DNA of 64,000 nucleotides, taken from NCBI GenBank assembly GCA_964651475.1, contig CAZYXV010000002.1, positions 146,274-210,273 of the forward strand, written 5' to 3'. This stretch comes from JBGSMF01 sp964651475 (GTDB taxonomy: Bacteria > Chloroflexota > Anaerolineae > Fen-1058). The notes under the pieces are model-generated. The model made no database searches. It was not told the DNA's origin and saw only the letters and a program-made list of their open reading frames with translations. Of this stretch, positions 36,732-44,590 are shown piece by piece. Both the position numbers and the translations under genes were made by a program. Within the stretch, counting starts at the first letter, position 1; every line of letters begins with the position of its first letter.

Positions 36732-39346
36732 GATTTCCCCTTTTGCTGCCTTGTTTTGCCGCCCTTGGTCCCGCCCCTGGTTTTGGCAGGTTGCTTGGCT
36801 CTAGGCGGGCGGCCTGGTTTTTGCGCTTTAGAGCGCCCGGCGGGGGGAGGCTCGCGCAAAGCGGCCTCAAAGACCTGCTCCACACCGTCCGCCAAGATAA
36901 AGTGCATCGAATCGCGCACTTCTTCAGGCACGTCGTCCAGGTCCTTTTCATTGCGCTTGGGCAAGATGATGGTCCTCAATCCAACGCGGTGCGCCGCCAA
37001 TACTTTTTCTTTCACGCCCCCGATGGGCAGCACCTGGCCGCGCAACGTGATTTCGCCCGTCATCGCCACATCGTCGCGCACCAGCCGCCCCGTCAACAAC
37101 GACGCGAGCGACGTGGCCATGGTCACACCGGCCGATGGACCATCTTTTGGTACAGCGCCGGCCGGCACGTGCAAATGAATATCGTTCTGGTCAAAGAAAT
37201 CTGGCGCAATCGCCAATTCTTGCGCCTTGGCACGCACGTAACTCAGGGCCGCCTGGGCGCTTTCGCGCATCACGTCGCCCAACTGGCCAGTCAGAGTAAA
37301 GCCTTTGCCGCCCGGCATCTTGGTTGCCTCGATGAACGTAATATCGCCACCGACCGGCGTCACCACCAGGCCGATCGCCACGCCGGGGATGGTAGTGCGT
37401 TCGGCCATCTCGGCGTAAAAACGCGGCTTGCCCAAAAATTCAACAACGTCCCCGGCATCAATCGCCACCTTATCGGCTTTACCTTCGGTGATGCGCGTGG
37501 CTACCCTCCGGCACACCTTACCGATTTCGCGTTCCAGGTTGCGCACGCCCGCTTCGCGCGTATAGTCGCGCACAATTTGCAGCAAGGCGTCGTCCGTAAA
37601 CGTGACCTCGTCCGCGCGCAAAGCGTTCTCTCTGATCTGGCGCGGAATCAGGTAGCCGCGCGCAATGTTGAGTTTTTCGTTTTCGGTATAGCCAGATAGC
37701 GTAATGATTTCCATCCGGTCGCGCAGTGGGCTGGGAATAGGTTCGAGCATATTGGCGGTGCAGATGAACATTACCTGCGATAGATCGAACGGCACATCCA
37801 GATAATGGTCGCGAAACTCGCGGTTCTGCTCGGGGTCCAGCACCTCCAACAACGCCGAAGCCGGGTCGCCCCTAAAGTCCATCCCCAGCTTGTCCACCTC
37901 GTCCAGCATAAAAATCGGGTTCTTGGATTCGATGCGGCGAAGCGCCTGGAGAATACGGCCCGGCATCGAGCCAATGTAGGTGCGGCGAAACCCGCGGATT
38001 TCGGCCTCGTCGCGCACGCCGCCCAAAGACTGGCGGATAAATTTGCGCCCCATGGCGCGCGCGATGGACTGCCCCAGGCTAGTTTTGCCCACCCCCGGCG
38101 GGCCGACAAAACACAAAATCACGCCCTCGCGCTCCCGGCGGATATAGTCTACCGCCTGCGCCTGCCCGGCCTGATTCTCGCCCGCGGTTTCTGCGGCCTC
38201 CGCCTGGCGCTCGGTCTTGAGTTTGCGCACGGCCAGATATTCCAGGATGCGTTCTTTGATGTCTTGCAGGTCGTAGTGATCCTCGTCCAACACAACGCGC
38301 GAGTGGCTCACGTCTAAATTGTCAGGCGTCGTCTTGTTCCACGGCAGGTTGACCATCCAATCCAGATAGGTGCGAATCACGCCATACTCGGCGGCGGCGG
38401 TGGGCAACCTGGCCAGACGGTCCAACTCGCGCCGGGCCTCTTTGAGCGCCTCTTCCGGCATGCCGGCGGCTTCGATCTTGGCGCGAAATTCCTCCACCTC
38501 GATTTGCTGCTCGTCGTGCTCGCCCAACTCTTTCTGGATGGCCTTGAGTTGCTCGCGCAAAAAGTATTCGCGCTGCACCTTTTCCATCTCCGAATGGGCC
38601 TCGCTCTGAATCTTGCGCCCCAGCTCGAGCACCTCGAGTTCCTTGGACAGCAAGGCGACAATCTTGCGCAGCTTGCCGGTCACGTCGTCAATTTCCAAAA
38701 TGTTCTGCGCGTCCGCCAGGTCAATGCGGATATACGTGGCAATGGCGTACACTAGCTGGCGCGGATCGTCAATGCTGGCGGCCATGGCGCCAAGCTCGTC
38801 GGGGATGCTGGGAATCAACTCGACCATGCGGCCAAACAACTGGATCACGGTTTGCCGCAAGGCTTCCAGCTCGACCGTATCTTCTCGAGTCTCGGGCGCG
38901 CGCGACACTCGCGCCTTGAGGTAAGGGCTGCGGCTGGTATATTCTTCGATTCTGATGCGTTCCAACCCGGTCACGATCAGTCGAATGGTAGAATCCGGCA
39001 TGCGCAATAAACGCTGGATCGTGGCAAGCGTTCCCACTCTATAGCAATCGTCCGGGCCGGGTTCTTCCAGGTCGGGATTTTTGCTGGTCACCAGGCCAAT
39101 GATCCGCCGTTCTTCTAAAATAGCCTCGTCTACCAGCTTGATCGAGCGCGGCTGCCCGACCGTCAACGGAATCGAGGTGAGTGGGTAAACAACCACTCCT
39201 CGCAAAGGCAGAATCGCCACTTCTGCCGGGATGTCAACCACTGTATCGGCAAAAGCCCCCTCCGCAGAAGCGTCATCCACCACGGCGGTCACGGCTTCTG
39301 GCCGGAAAAGGTACGCGCCGTCTAATCGAAATTCACTTTCACTCAT
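36728..39346 (-). CDS. lon: ATP-dependent protease La
   Basis: An 872-residue Lon protease. It has the N-terminal substrate-binding domain (VAILPLRGVVVYPLTSIPL), the AAA+ module with Walker A GPPGVGKTSLG and Walker B PIFMLDEVDKLG, and the serine-lysine protease domain with the catalytic Ser in PKDGPSAGVT and Lys in GGVKEKVLAAHR. A lysine/arginine-rich tail of about 40 residues (KAQKPGRPPRAKQPAKTRGG...) is an unusual extension that might bind nucleic acid. The ATG at 39344-39346 (MSESEFRLDG) is chosen because the frame upstream overlaps the end of hsp20. It degrades damaged and regulatory proteins and lies in an operon with hsp20 and a response regulator. Confidence 0.96.
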   Translation of the reverse strand: MSESEFRLDGAYLFRPEAVTAVVDDASAEGAFADTVVDIPAEVAILPLRGVVVYPLTSIPLTVGQPRSIKLVDEAILEERRIIGLVTSKNPDLEEPGPDDCYRVGTLATIQRLLRMPDSTIRLIVTGLERIRIEEYTSRSPYLKARVSRAPETREDTVELEALRQTVIQLFGRMVELIPSIPDELGAMAASIDDPRQLVYAIATYIRIDLADAQNILEIDDVTGKLRKIVALLSKELEVLELGRKIQSEAHSEMEKVQREYFLREQLKAIQKELGEHDEQQIEVEEFRAKIEAAGMPEEALKEARRELDRLARLPTAAAEYGVIRTYLDWMVNLPWNKTTPDNLDVSHSRVVLDEDHYDLQDIKERILEYLAVRKLKTERQAEAAETAGENQAGQAQAVDYIRREREGVILCFVGPPGVGKTSLGQSIARAMGRKFIRQSLGGVRDEAEIRGFRRTYIGSMPGRILQALRRIESKNPIFMLDEVDKLGMDFRGDPASALLEVLDPEQNREFRDHYLDVPFDLSQVMFICTANMLEPIPSPLRDRMEIITLSGYTENEKLNIARGYLIPRQIRENALRADEVTFTDDALLQIVRDYTREAGVRNLEREIGKVCRRVATRITEGKADKVAIDAGDVVEFLGKPRFYAEMAERTTIPGVAIGLVVTPVGGDITFIEATKMPGGKGFTLTGQLGDVMRESAQAALSYVRAKAQELAIAPDFFDQNDIHLHVPAGAVPKDGPSAGVTMATSLASLLTGRLVRDDVAMTGEITLRGQVLPIGGVKEKVLAAHRVGLRTIILPKRNEKDLDDVPEEVRDSMHFILADGVEQVFEAALREPPPAGRSKAQKPGRPPRAKQPAKTRGGTKGGKTRQQKGKS

Positions 39347-39401
39347 TCGTGTTCCATTCTGGTTTGTTGATTGAATATCCTGTGCTCCAAGCCCCACGCC
39401 T

Positions 39402-39836
39402 CTATGTGTCCGCCTCAACTACGTGCAGCTTGCGCGGCTGCATTCTGGGCAATGTAACCAGCAAAAAGCCATCCGTATAAACCGCCTTGATGCCTTCCGG
39501 GTTAATGGACCAATGCAAATAGACCTCGACGCGAAACTCGCCGTAGCGAATTTCCATCTGGTGATAAGCGACCTTGGGAGACGGATCTTGCCGCGCGCCG
39601 CAGATCACCAGCAAGCGGCCTTGCAACTCGATGCCAAGATCGGCCTCGTTCACGCCGGCTAACTCGACGCGCACGACGATGGCATCGTCGGTTTCGTAAA
39701 CATCGGTGGGCGGGCGCCAGGCCTGGGGACGGCGCGTCACCACCCACCGCATCGGCGCGATGACATCCTGGTACATCCGATCCATATCCGACTGCGAACG
39801 GGTTCCGTGCTCCCGCGCCAGATCGTGCTCTTCCAT
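39402..39836 (-). CDS. Hsp20/alpha-crystallin family small heat-shock protein
   Basis: A 144-residue chaperone. The alpha-crystallin domain spans about residues 45-140 (PPTDVYETDDAIVVRVELAGVNEADLGIELQGRLLVI), with a C-terminal VYTDGFLLVTLPR close to the family's A-x-x-x-x-G-V/L-L motif. It ends in HVVEADT; an I/V-x-I/V tail motif is not obvious. AGGAG lies seven bases before the ATG at 39836. Small heat-shock proteins hold unfolding proteins; the lon gene 55 bases downstream suggests a stress operon. No CIRCE element was seen upstream. Confidence 0.92.
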   Translation of the reverse strand: MEEHDLAREHGTRSQSDMDRMYQDVIAPMRWVVTRRPQAWRPPTDVYETDDAIVVRVELAGVNEADLGIELQGRLLVICGARQDPSPKVAYHQMEIRYGEFRVEVYLHWSINPEGIKAVYTDGFLLVTLPRMQPRKLHVVEADT

Positions 39837-39899
39837 ACGTCGCTCCTTTGCTGTACAAGCCATTTTCCACTCCGCCCCAATCTCCGCAGGGCCTATATG

Positions 39900-39908
39900 A
39901 TTCTACCA
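39900..39908 (-). promoter_or_regulatory. Candidate hsp20 promoter
   Basis: On the minus strand TGG precedes TAGAAT (39900-39905), about 65 bases upstream of the hsp20 start. The -35 is poor, so this is a weak extended -10 candidate; a heat-shock sigma or repressor site was not recognised. Confidence 0.3.
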
Positions 39909-40047
39909 CAGTTCACTAACCATTGCTAGTACCACGCCGCAAAGGTTCTGCTGCACCTGGAATGTCGTTGTGCGCAGGACGCAACTTGCCAAAACTTTGG
40001 CCGAAGGGGGGGAAATTTCAGTTTAGGGGCGAGTATTTGGCAGTCAC

Positions 40048-40128
40048 CCTTCGACTTTGCTCAGGATGCACCCTTCGACTTTGCTCAGGGTGACTGCCCT
40101 GGCGGCAAGCCCCTGAGCTTGTCGAAGG
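40048..40128. repeat. Cluster of CCTTCGAC...CTCAGG repeats
   Basis: CCCTTCGACTTTGCTCAGG occurs at 40048-40066 and 40071-40089. An inverted, slightly different copy CCCCTGAGCTTGTCGAAGG lies at 40110-40128. The inverted pair can form a hairpin. This CCTTCGACAAGCTCAGG-like palindrome is a widespread short bacterial repeat. Confidence 0.75.
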
Positions 40129-40276
40129 ATGCAGACGATCAGGCGAAAGCGCCAGAACAAACCTGCCCCAGAATTGAAATGCACCCGAAAGGGGGACGTG
40201 AGTTGCACAGCGATGCAGGTAGTGATAAAATAAGTTTGAGTGTACTTGAAATTGCAGCGCCGGTTAAAAGTGATCC

Positions 40277-41233
40277 ATGGACGATCAGGTTCCACTCTTT
40301 TCCACACCGTCTGAAGAACCAGCCTCCCAGGCTGCCAGTTCATTGACGTCTCGTTCGACGCTGAGCGAGGCTTTGGTCGAATTCAGGCATTACATGGAGC
40401 GCCGCGATTTTTCCGAGCACACTGTTAAATCGTTCCAATACGATTTAAACATCTTGATCCAATATCTGGGCAAGCGGCGCGCCGTGGGCGACATTGCGCT
40501 GCGCGACCTGATGCAATTTACAGACTGGCTGCAACGCAAGCGCGGCGTGCCGTGCAACACCAAGTCATTGGCGCGCCGCATCACCACGCTCAAGGTCTTT
40601 TTTGGCTGGCTGGCCGAAAGCCAGGTGCTCGCCGCCGACCCCGCCGCCGCGCTCATCCAGGTGCAGCCCAGCACTCCCCTGCCCGATATCCTCACCGACG
40701 ACCAGGTGGAACAACTGGTGTCCATCACCCAGGCGCTGCGCCAGGCTGAGCCGCAGGCAAGTGAACGAAAACCCGACGCTCGACCTTACGTGTTAGTCTC
40801 GCTGCTGTTAAGCACCGGCATCAAAAAAGGCGAGTGCATGAACATTGTGCTCAATCACCTGGACTTTTCGGACGAGGCGCAGCCGGCGGTATGGATTCGG
40901 TACGCCAACCCGCGTTACCGGCTCAAGGAGCGCAAACTCAAGCTCGACCCGGCCTGGCCGCGGGCGCTCGAGGAATACAAGCTTCAACACAAAATCAGCG
41001 ACAGGCTGTTTTCGTGCACGGCGCGCAACCTGGAATACGTGTTGAACGACCTCGGCATCCTGGCCGGGCTGCCTAAGCAAGTATCGTTCGAGATGCTGCG
41101 CTGGACGTGCGCCGTGCGCGACCTGAAAGCCGGCATGCCGCCGGACGAACTGCGGCGCAAGCTGGGGCTATCGGAAATCACCTGGCGCGAGGCCGGAGAA
41201 AAAATCGCGCGCCTGGCCGCCCCGCCGCTGTAG
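40277..41233 (+). CDS. Tyrosine recombinase-like protein with degenerate active site
   Basis: A 318-residue protein. Residues 28-130 are an N-terminal core-binding (SAM-like) domain (VEFRHYMERRDFSEHTVKSF..., LARRITTLKVFFGWL). Residues 140-310 follow the phage-integrase catalytic fold. The usual catalytic set is mostly gone: the first Arg (T-G-x-R) is Lys183; the H-x-x-R box reads E-M-L-R, so His is Glu272 while Arg275 stays; the next His is Trp276; the L-G-H is L-G-L (Leu298); and the Tyr nucleophile position is Gly307. It probably binds DNA without recombining it. The gene stands alone, and no attachment sites or phage genes are nearby. Confidence 0.7.
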   Translation: MDDQVPLFSTPSEEPASQAASSLTSRSTLSEALVEFRHYMERRDFSEHTVKSFQYDLNILIQYLGKRRAVGDIALRDLMQFTDWLQRKRGVPCNTKSLARRITTLKVFFGWLAESQVLAADPAAALIQVQPSTPLPDILTDDQVEQLVSITQALRQAEPQASERKPDARPYVLVSLLLSTGIKKGECMNIVLNHLDFSDEAQPAVWIRYANPRYRLKERKLKLDPAWPRALEEYKLQHKISDRLFSCTARNLEYVLNDLGILAGLPKQVSFEMLRWTCAVRDLKAGMPPDELRRKLGLSEITWREAGEKIARLAAPPL

Positions 41234-41239
41234 GATTGG

Positions 41240-41989
41240 TCACAGTCCCCACCGCTCGCGGATGCGCTGCTCGATTTGGCTGAACAGAGCGCGATCCACC
41301 GACAGCCCGATCACGACGATCATCAACATCACGGCAATGACCTGGCTCATGTCGTTCAACTCGCGCCCCATCGTCAACAACTGCCCCAACCCCAAACTGA
41401 CGTACAACAGTTCGCCCGCCATCAACGAGCGCCACGCAAATGACCAGCCCAACTTCATCCCAGACACAATCGCCGGCAAGGCGGCCGGCAAAATCACGCC
41501 CGTATACAACATCAGGCCGCGCGCACCCATGGTGCGCGCGGCGCGCAGGTACAGCGGCGGGGTGTTGCGCACGCCATCGGCGGTGGAAAGCGTCACCGAA
41601 AGCACAGCCCCCATCACCACCACGAACAAGATGGCTCTTTCAGACAACCCGAACCACAATAGCGCCAGCGGCAGCCAGCATATACTCGGCAAGGCTTGCA
41701 GGCCCAATACCACCGTCCCAAGCGTATCTTGCACCAGCTTGACCCGGCCCAACAGCAGCCCAATCGGAATGCCAATCGCCAACGAGATGCCATAGCCCAT
41801 CAAAATGCGGCGCAGGCTGACCACGATTGCCAGCACATACGAGCCATCCGCAAAACCAGTCACAAACGACCCCACCACGCTCGACGCCGAAGGAAAGATA
41901 TAGGGCGGCCAGAGGCGCAAGCGAAACAACACTTCCCAACCAGCCAGTAAGGCGACGAAAAATACCAGCCTAGCCTGCCAGCTTTTCAC
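41240..41989 (-). CDS. ABC transporter permease (SsuC/TauC type)
   Basis: A 249-residue inner-membrane permease with about six helices and the EAA-like loop GLMLYTGVILPAALPAIVSGMKLGWSFAWRSLMAGE, in which the conserved G sits before the IxLP segment. It belongs to the family that imports nitrate, sulfonates, taurine or thiamine precursors. The start overlaps the ATPase gene by 20 bases, so it is translated together with it. It is the last gene of an rrf2-binding protein-ATPase-permease operon. Confidence 0.9.
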   Translation of the reverse strand: MKSWQARLVFFVALLAGWEVLFRLRLWPPYIFPSASSVVGSFVTGFADGSYVLAIVVSLRRILMGYGISLAIGIPIGLLLGRVKLVQDTLGTVVLGLQALPSICWLPLALLWFGLSERAILFVVVMGAVLSVTLSTADGVRNTPPLYLRAARTMGARGLMLYTGVILPAALPAIVSGMKLGWSFAWRSLMAGELLYVSLGLGQLLTMGRELNDMSQVIAVMLMIVVIGLSVDRALFSQIEQRIRERWGL

Positions 41990-42761
41990 GTTCCACCTCC
42001 TCTTGCGCCGCCGCTACAACTTCCTCGCGCAAATCGGCCAGCACCTGGCGCGCCGCGTCAACCAGCGCGTGATCCTCAATATGGCGGGGGCGCGGCAAGT
42101 CAAAGCGAAACTCGCGCTTGATCTTACCGGGCCGCGCCGACATCAATACCACCCGCTCGCCCAGCACCAGCGCTTCGCGCACATTGTGCGTGACAAACAA
42201 GATCGTCGTGCCGGTCTGCGCCCAAATGCTCTGCAACTCGCCGTGAAGCGAGTCGCGCGTTTGCGCGTCCAACGCGGCAAACGGCTCGTCCATCAGCAAT
42301 ACTTGCGGGCCGAGCGCCAGGGCGCGCGCCAATGCTACTCGCTGTTTCATCCCGCCAGACAACTCGTGAATATACGCTTTTTTAAAGCCGCTCAGGCGAA
42401 CCAGCCGCAAATAGTGATCGGCTTTGGCAAAGCGTTCGGTGCGCGGCACGCCGGCCGCGGCCAGGCCAAAGGCCACGTTGTCTTGCACATTGAGCCAGGG
42501 GAACAGCGCCGCTTCCTGAAAAATCACCACGCGGTCACGGCCTGGACGAACGACGGGCTGGCTGTCCATTAACACCTGGCCGACGTCCGGATGCTCCAGC
42601 CCGGCGATGATATTGAGCAGCGTGGACTTGCCACAGCCTGACGGCCCCAACAGGCACACAAACTCGCCCGCCGCCACATTGAGCGTGATATCTTGCAATG
42701 CGCACGTTTCACCGCGGCGGCTTTGAAAGGTCTTGCTCACAGATCGCAGTTCGAGTTTCAC
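41970..42761 (-). CDS. ABC transporter ATPase (SsuB/TauB type)
   Basis: A 263-residue nucleotide-binding subunit. Walker A GPSGCGKSTLLNI, Q-loop in VVIFQEAALFPW, signature LSGGMKQRVALARAL, Walker B VLLMDEPFAALD and the switch His in LFVTHNVREAL are all present. The sequence is closest in style to sulfonate/nitrate/taurine import ATPases. It powers the permease encoded just downstream with a 20-base overlap. The ligand is inferred from the family and from the Rrf2 regulator, and is not proven. Confidence 0.93.
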   Translation of the reverse strand: MKLELRSVSKTFQSRRGETCALQDITLNVAAGEFVCLLGPSGCGKSTLLNIIAGLEHPDVGQVLMDSQPVVRPGRDRVVIFQEAALFPWLNVQDNVAFGLAAAGVPRTERFAKADHYLRLVRLSGFKKAYIHELSGGMKQRVALARALALGPQVLLMDEPFAALDAQTRDSLHGELQSIWAQTGTTILFVTHNVREALVLGERVVLMSARPGKIKREFRFDLPRPRHIEDHALVDAARQVLADLREEVVAAAQEEVEREKLAG

Positions 42762-42820
42762 GGCGCCTCCAGTAAGCAGGCAAAGGTTGCCAAGCGCGCC
42801 TTTGTCCGCTTGTCTATTTA

Positions 42821-43861
42821 CTATTTGACCGCGGGCAATCCCTTTTCTTGCAGCACCTCGTTCAACAACGTCAAATCGTAAATGCCAGAAAGGTCAGGCT
42901 TTTGCTTGAGAAAGCCCGCTTCGTAAGCGCCCTCGGCAGACTTGATAAGCGAAGCTGAAATGGGATCGTAGGTGATGCGTAACCGCGACCACGCCCCATT
43001 CAATACCTGTTCCGCCAGCGCCTTGCCGGTCAGCCGCTTGATTTCGTCATTGGCAATTTGCCTGGCCTGGTCGGGGTTGGCCGCTTCCCACTGTGTGATT
43101 TCGACGTGTGTACGCAGCCAGGTTTTGACCAGGTCAGGATGCGCTTTGAGAAATGGCGCGCTGACGATAATGTGCGCCGTGACAAAATCGCCGTTGGGCC
43201 ACAGGTCGCGCTCGTCTAAAAAGAGCTGGCCGCCCCCCTCCACGATCAGGCGGCTGGCCCACGGCTCGGGCACCCACGCGCCATCAATCTGGCCCTGCCT
43301 GAAGAGATCGAGAATTTGGGGGTTGTCGGTGGGGATCACCTGGACGTCGCCGCCCTTTTCTGCCACCTCAAAGCCGTGCTCGGCCAGATAGGCCCGCAGC
43401 GCCACATCTTGCGTGTTGCCCAATTGGGGGGTGGCGATTTTCTTGCCGGCAAGGTCTTGAGGTTGGGTGATATTTGCGCCAGGCCGGACAATGAATGATG
43501 CACCAGCGCTGGTGGCCCCGGCGACGATTCGCAGCGCCTCGCCGTTGCTCTTGACGTAACCATTGATAGCGGGATTGGGGCCAATGTAGGTCAGGTCAAG
43601 CTGACCGGCGAACATGGCCTCGATAGCCGACGGGCCAGCGTTGAACACTTTGACATCGAGCGTTACGTTGGAGCCCAGCGCCTTTTGAAAGTCGCCGCGC
43701 GCAAGGCCGATGAGCGCCTGGCTGTGAGTGATATTGGGGAAATGCCCCACGCGCATCGTGATGGGTTCGCCGGGCAAAGCCGCCGGTTTTGAGCCGCCGC
43801 AGCCGGACGCGATAGAAACCAGAACTGCAAACGCCATTAGAGTGTAAAGTGTGTGTTTCAT
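42821..43861 (-). CDS. ABC transporter substrate-binding lipoprotein (SsuA/NrtA type)
   Basis: A 346-residue extracytoplasmic binding protein with a lipoprotein signal (SIASGCGG, Cys near residue 21). The mature part begins with the SsuA/THI5-like fold (MRVGHFPNITHSQALIGLARGDF) and contains FNAGPSAIEAMFAGQLDLTYIGPNPAINGY, a typical ligand-site segment of sulfonate, nitrate or taurine binding proteins, and RQGQIDGAWVPEPWA. It is 18 bases after the Rrf2 regulator gene and 59 bases before the ATPase gene. Ligand inferred as an organosulfur compound. Confidence 0.9.
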   Translation of the reverse strand: MKHTLYTLMAFAVLVSIASGCGGSKPAALPGEPITMRVGHFPNITHSQALIGLARGDFQKALGSNVTLDVKVFNAGPSAIEAMFAGQLDLTYIGPNPAINGYVKSNGEALRIVAGATSAGASFIVRPGANITQPQDLAGKKIATPQLGNTQDVALRAYLAEHGFEVAEKGGDVQVIPTDNPQILDLFRQGQIDGAWVPEPWASRLIVEGGGQLFLDERDLWPNGDFVTAHIIVSAPFLKAHPDLVKTWLRTHVEITQWEAANPDQARQIANDEIKRLTGKALAEQVLNGAWSRLRITYDPISASLIKSAEGAYEAGFLKQKPDLSGIYDLTLLNEVLQEKGLPAVK

Positions 43862-43879
43862 CGAAAATCTCCTATTGAG

Positions 43880-44344
43880 TTATTTCTCCTTCGTCTTTTT
43901 GGCATCTTGCACCATTTGACGCGAAGGTTTCCCTTGCATAATAGCGTCGGCCAGCGAGGTGTTATCCACCACCTCCACAATAGCGTCGCGCACCCGGCTC
44001 ATCACAACCCGCAACGAACAAGTTTGCTCGTCCGGGCACGTGCACGGCTCGTAAGCGATTTTACTGACGCAGTTTACGGGCGCGATGGTGCCATCAAGTG
44101 TGCGGATGACTTCGCCCAGGGTGATATCTTGAGCCGGACGCCCCAACGTGTAACCGCCGCGCGCGCCGGCCTGGCTGCGCACAATGCCAGCGTGCCGGAG
44201 TGTGAGGAAAATTTGCTCCAAAAACTTTATGGGAATGTTGTTGCGCCGGGCCAGGTCTTTGAGCGGCACCGGCTTGTCATCGGCCTGGGTCGCCAGGTCC
44301 AACAGCGCCCGCAGGCCATATTTGCTTCGTGTGGAAAGTCTCAT
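43880..44344 (-). CDS. Rrf2-family transcriptional regulator (CymR/IscR-like)
   Basis: A 154-residue regulator. The winged-helix DNA-binding domain covers about residues 1-80 (MRLSTRSKYGLRALLDLA, IPIKFLEQIFLTLRHAGIVRSQAGARGGYTL). A Cys patch follows, CVSKIAYEPCTCPDEQTC, with four Cys within 18 residues, which in IscR- and NsrR-type members binds an iron-sulfur cluster; CymR members lack it. It leads the operon with the sulfonate-type ABC importer, so it probably controls sulfur uptake, perhaps in response to iron-sulfur or cysteine status. Its promoter is a perfect consensus with a possible operator between it and the ATG. Confidence 0.9.
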   Translation of the reverse strand: MRLSTRSKYGLRALLDLATQADDKPVPLKDLARRNNIPIKFLEQIFLTLRHAGIVRSQAGARGGYTLGRPAQDITLGEVIRTLDGTIAPVNCVSKIAYEPCTCPDEQTCSLRVVMSRVRDAIVEVVDNTSLADAIMQGKPSRQMVQDAKKTKEK

Positions 44345-44359
44345 AGCAAGCCTATAATA

Positions 44360-44377
44360 TCTACAGGATTAGTAGTA
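44360..44377 (-). promoter_or_regulatory. Candidate Rrf2 operator
   Basis: Between the -10 and the start codon lies TCTACAGGATTAGTAGTA (plus strand), with CTAC and GTAG half-sites seven bases apart. Its position just downstream of the transcription start suits autorepression. This is an inference from position and partial symmetry only. Confidence 0.3.
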
Positions 44378-44406
44378 ATTATAACCCACAAAAAGCGACC
44401 TGTCAA
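44378..44406 (-). promoter_or_regulatory. Consensus promoter of the rrf2-ABC importer operon
   Basis: On the minus strand a perfect TTGACA (44401-44406), a 17-base spacer and a perfect TATAAT (44378-44383), 34 bases upstream of the rrf2 ATG. Such a strong promoter implies control by repression. Confidence 0.8.
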
Positions 44407-44411
44407 ATTGG

Positions 44412-44588
44412 ATCTATACTGGGCGCGGGTACAATCTGCAATTTTGTTGTCATTGCGAGGGTGCGAAGCACCCGAAGCAATCTCTGATCTGCAAGCGTAC
44501 AGATTGCTTCGCCGCTCGCCGCAGGCGGAGCGGCTCGCAATGACAGGATTGTGAAAAATTGCAATTTATGACCGCATGCAGTATAGAT
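44412..44588. repeat. MITE-like palindromic element with GTCATTGCGAG core
   Basis: A 177-base imperfect palindrome bounded by perfect 10-bp inverted ends ATCTATACTG (44412-44421) and CAGTATAGAT (44579-44588). Inside are inverted copies of GTCATTGCGAG / CTCGCAATGAC and GAAGCAATC / GATTGCTTC, and near the ends ACAATCTGCAATTTT / AAAAATTGCA. It fills the gap between rrf2 and the LuxR-kelch gene. The core is shared with the element at 51703-51993. Confidence 0.75.
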
Positions 44589-44590
44589 TA

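Larger units (their letters stand above)
39837..40276. other. Intergenic region between hsp20 and the recombinase-like gene
   Basis: A 440-base gap between divergent genes. It contains the candidate hsp20 promoter (39900-39908) and a cluster of CCTTCGAC-type repeats (40048-40128). No ORF with credible coding character, tRNA or terminator was recognised in the rest. Confidence 0.6.

Noticed and set aside
39837..39990. A CIRCE heat-shock operator upstream of hsp20
   Set aside because: No TTAGCACTC-N9-GAGTGCTAA-like sequence is present.
40045..40130. A CRISPR-like repeat cluster
   Set aside because: Two direct copies and one inverted copy with no regular unique spacers and no cas genes; it is an ordinary palindromic repeat.
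40277..41233. An integrase marking an integrated element
   Set aside because: Catalytic residues are missing, and no tRNA, attachment-site duplication or phage genes are nearby.
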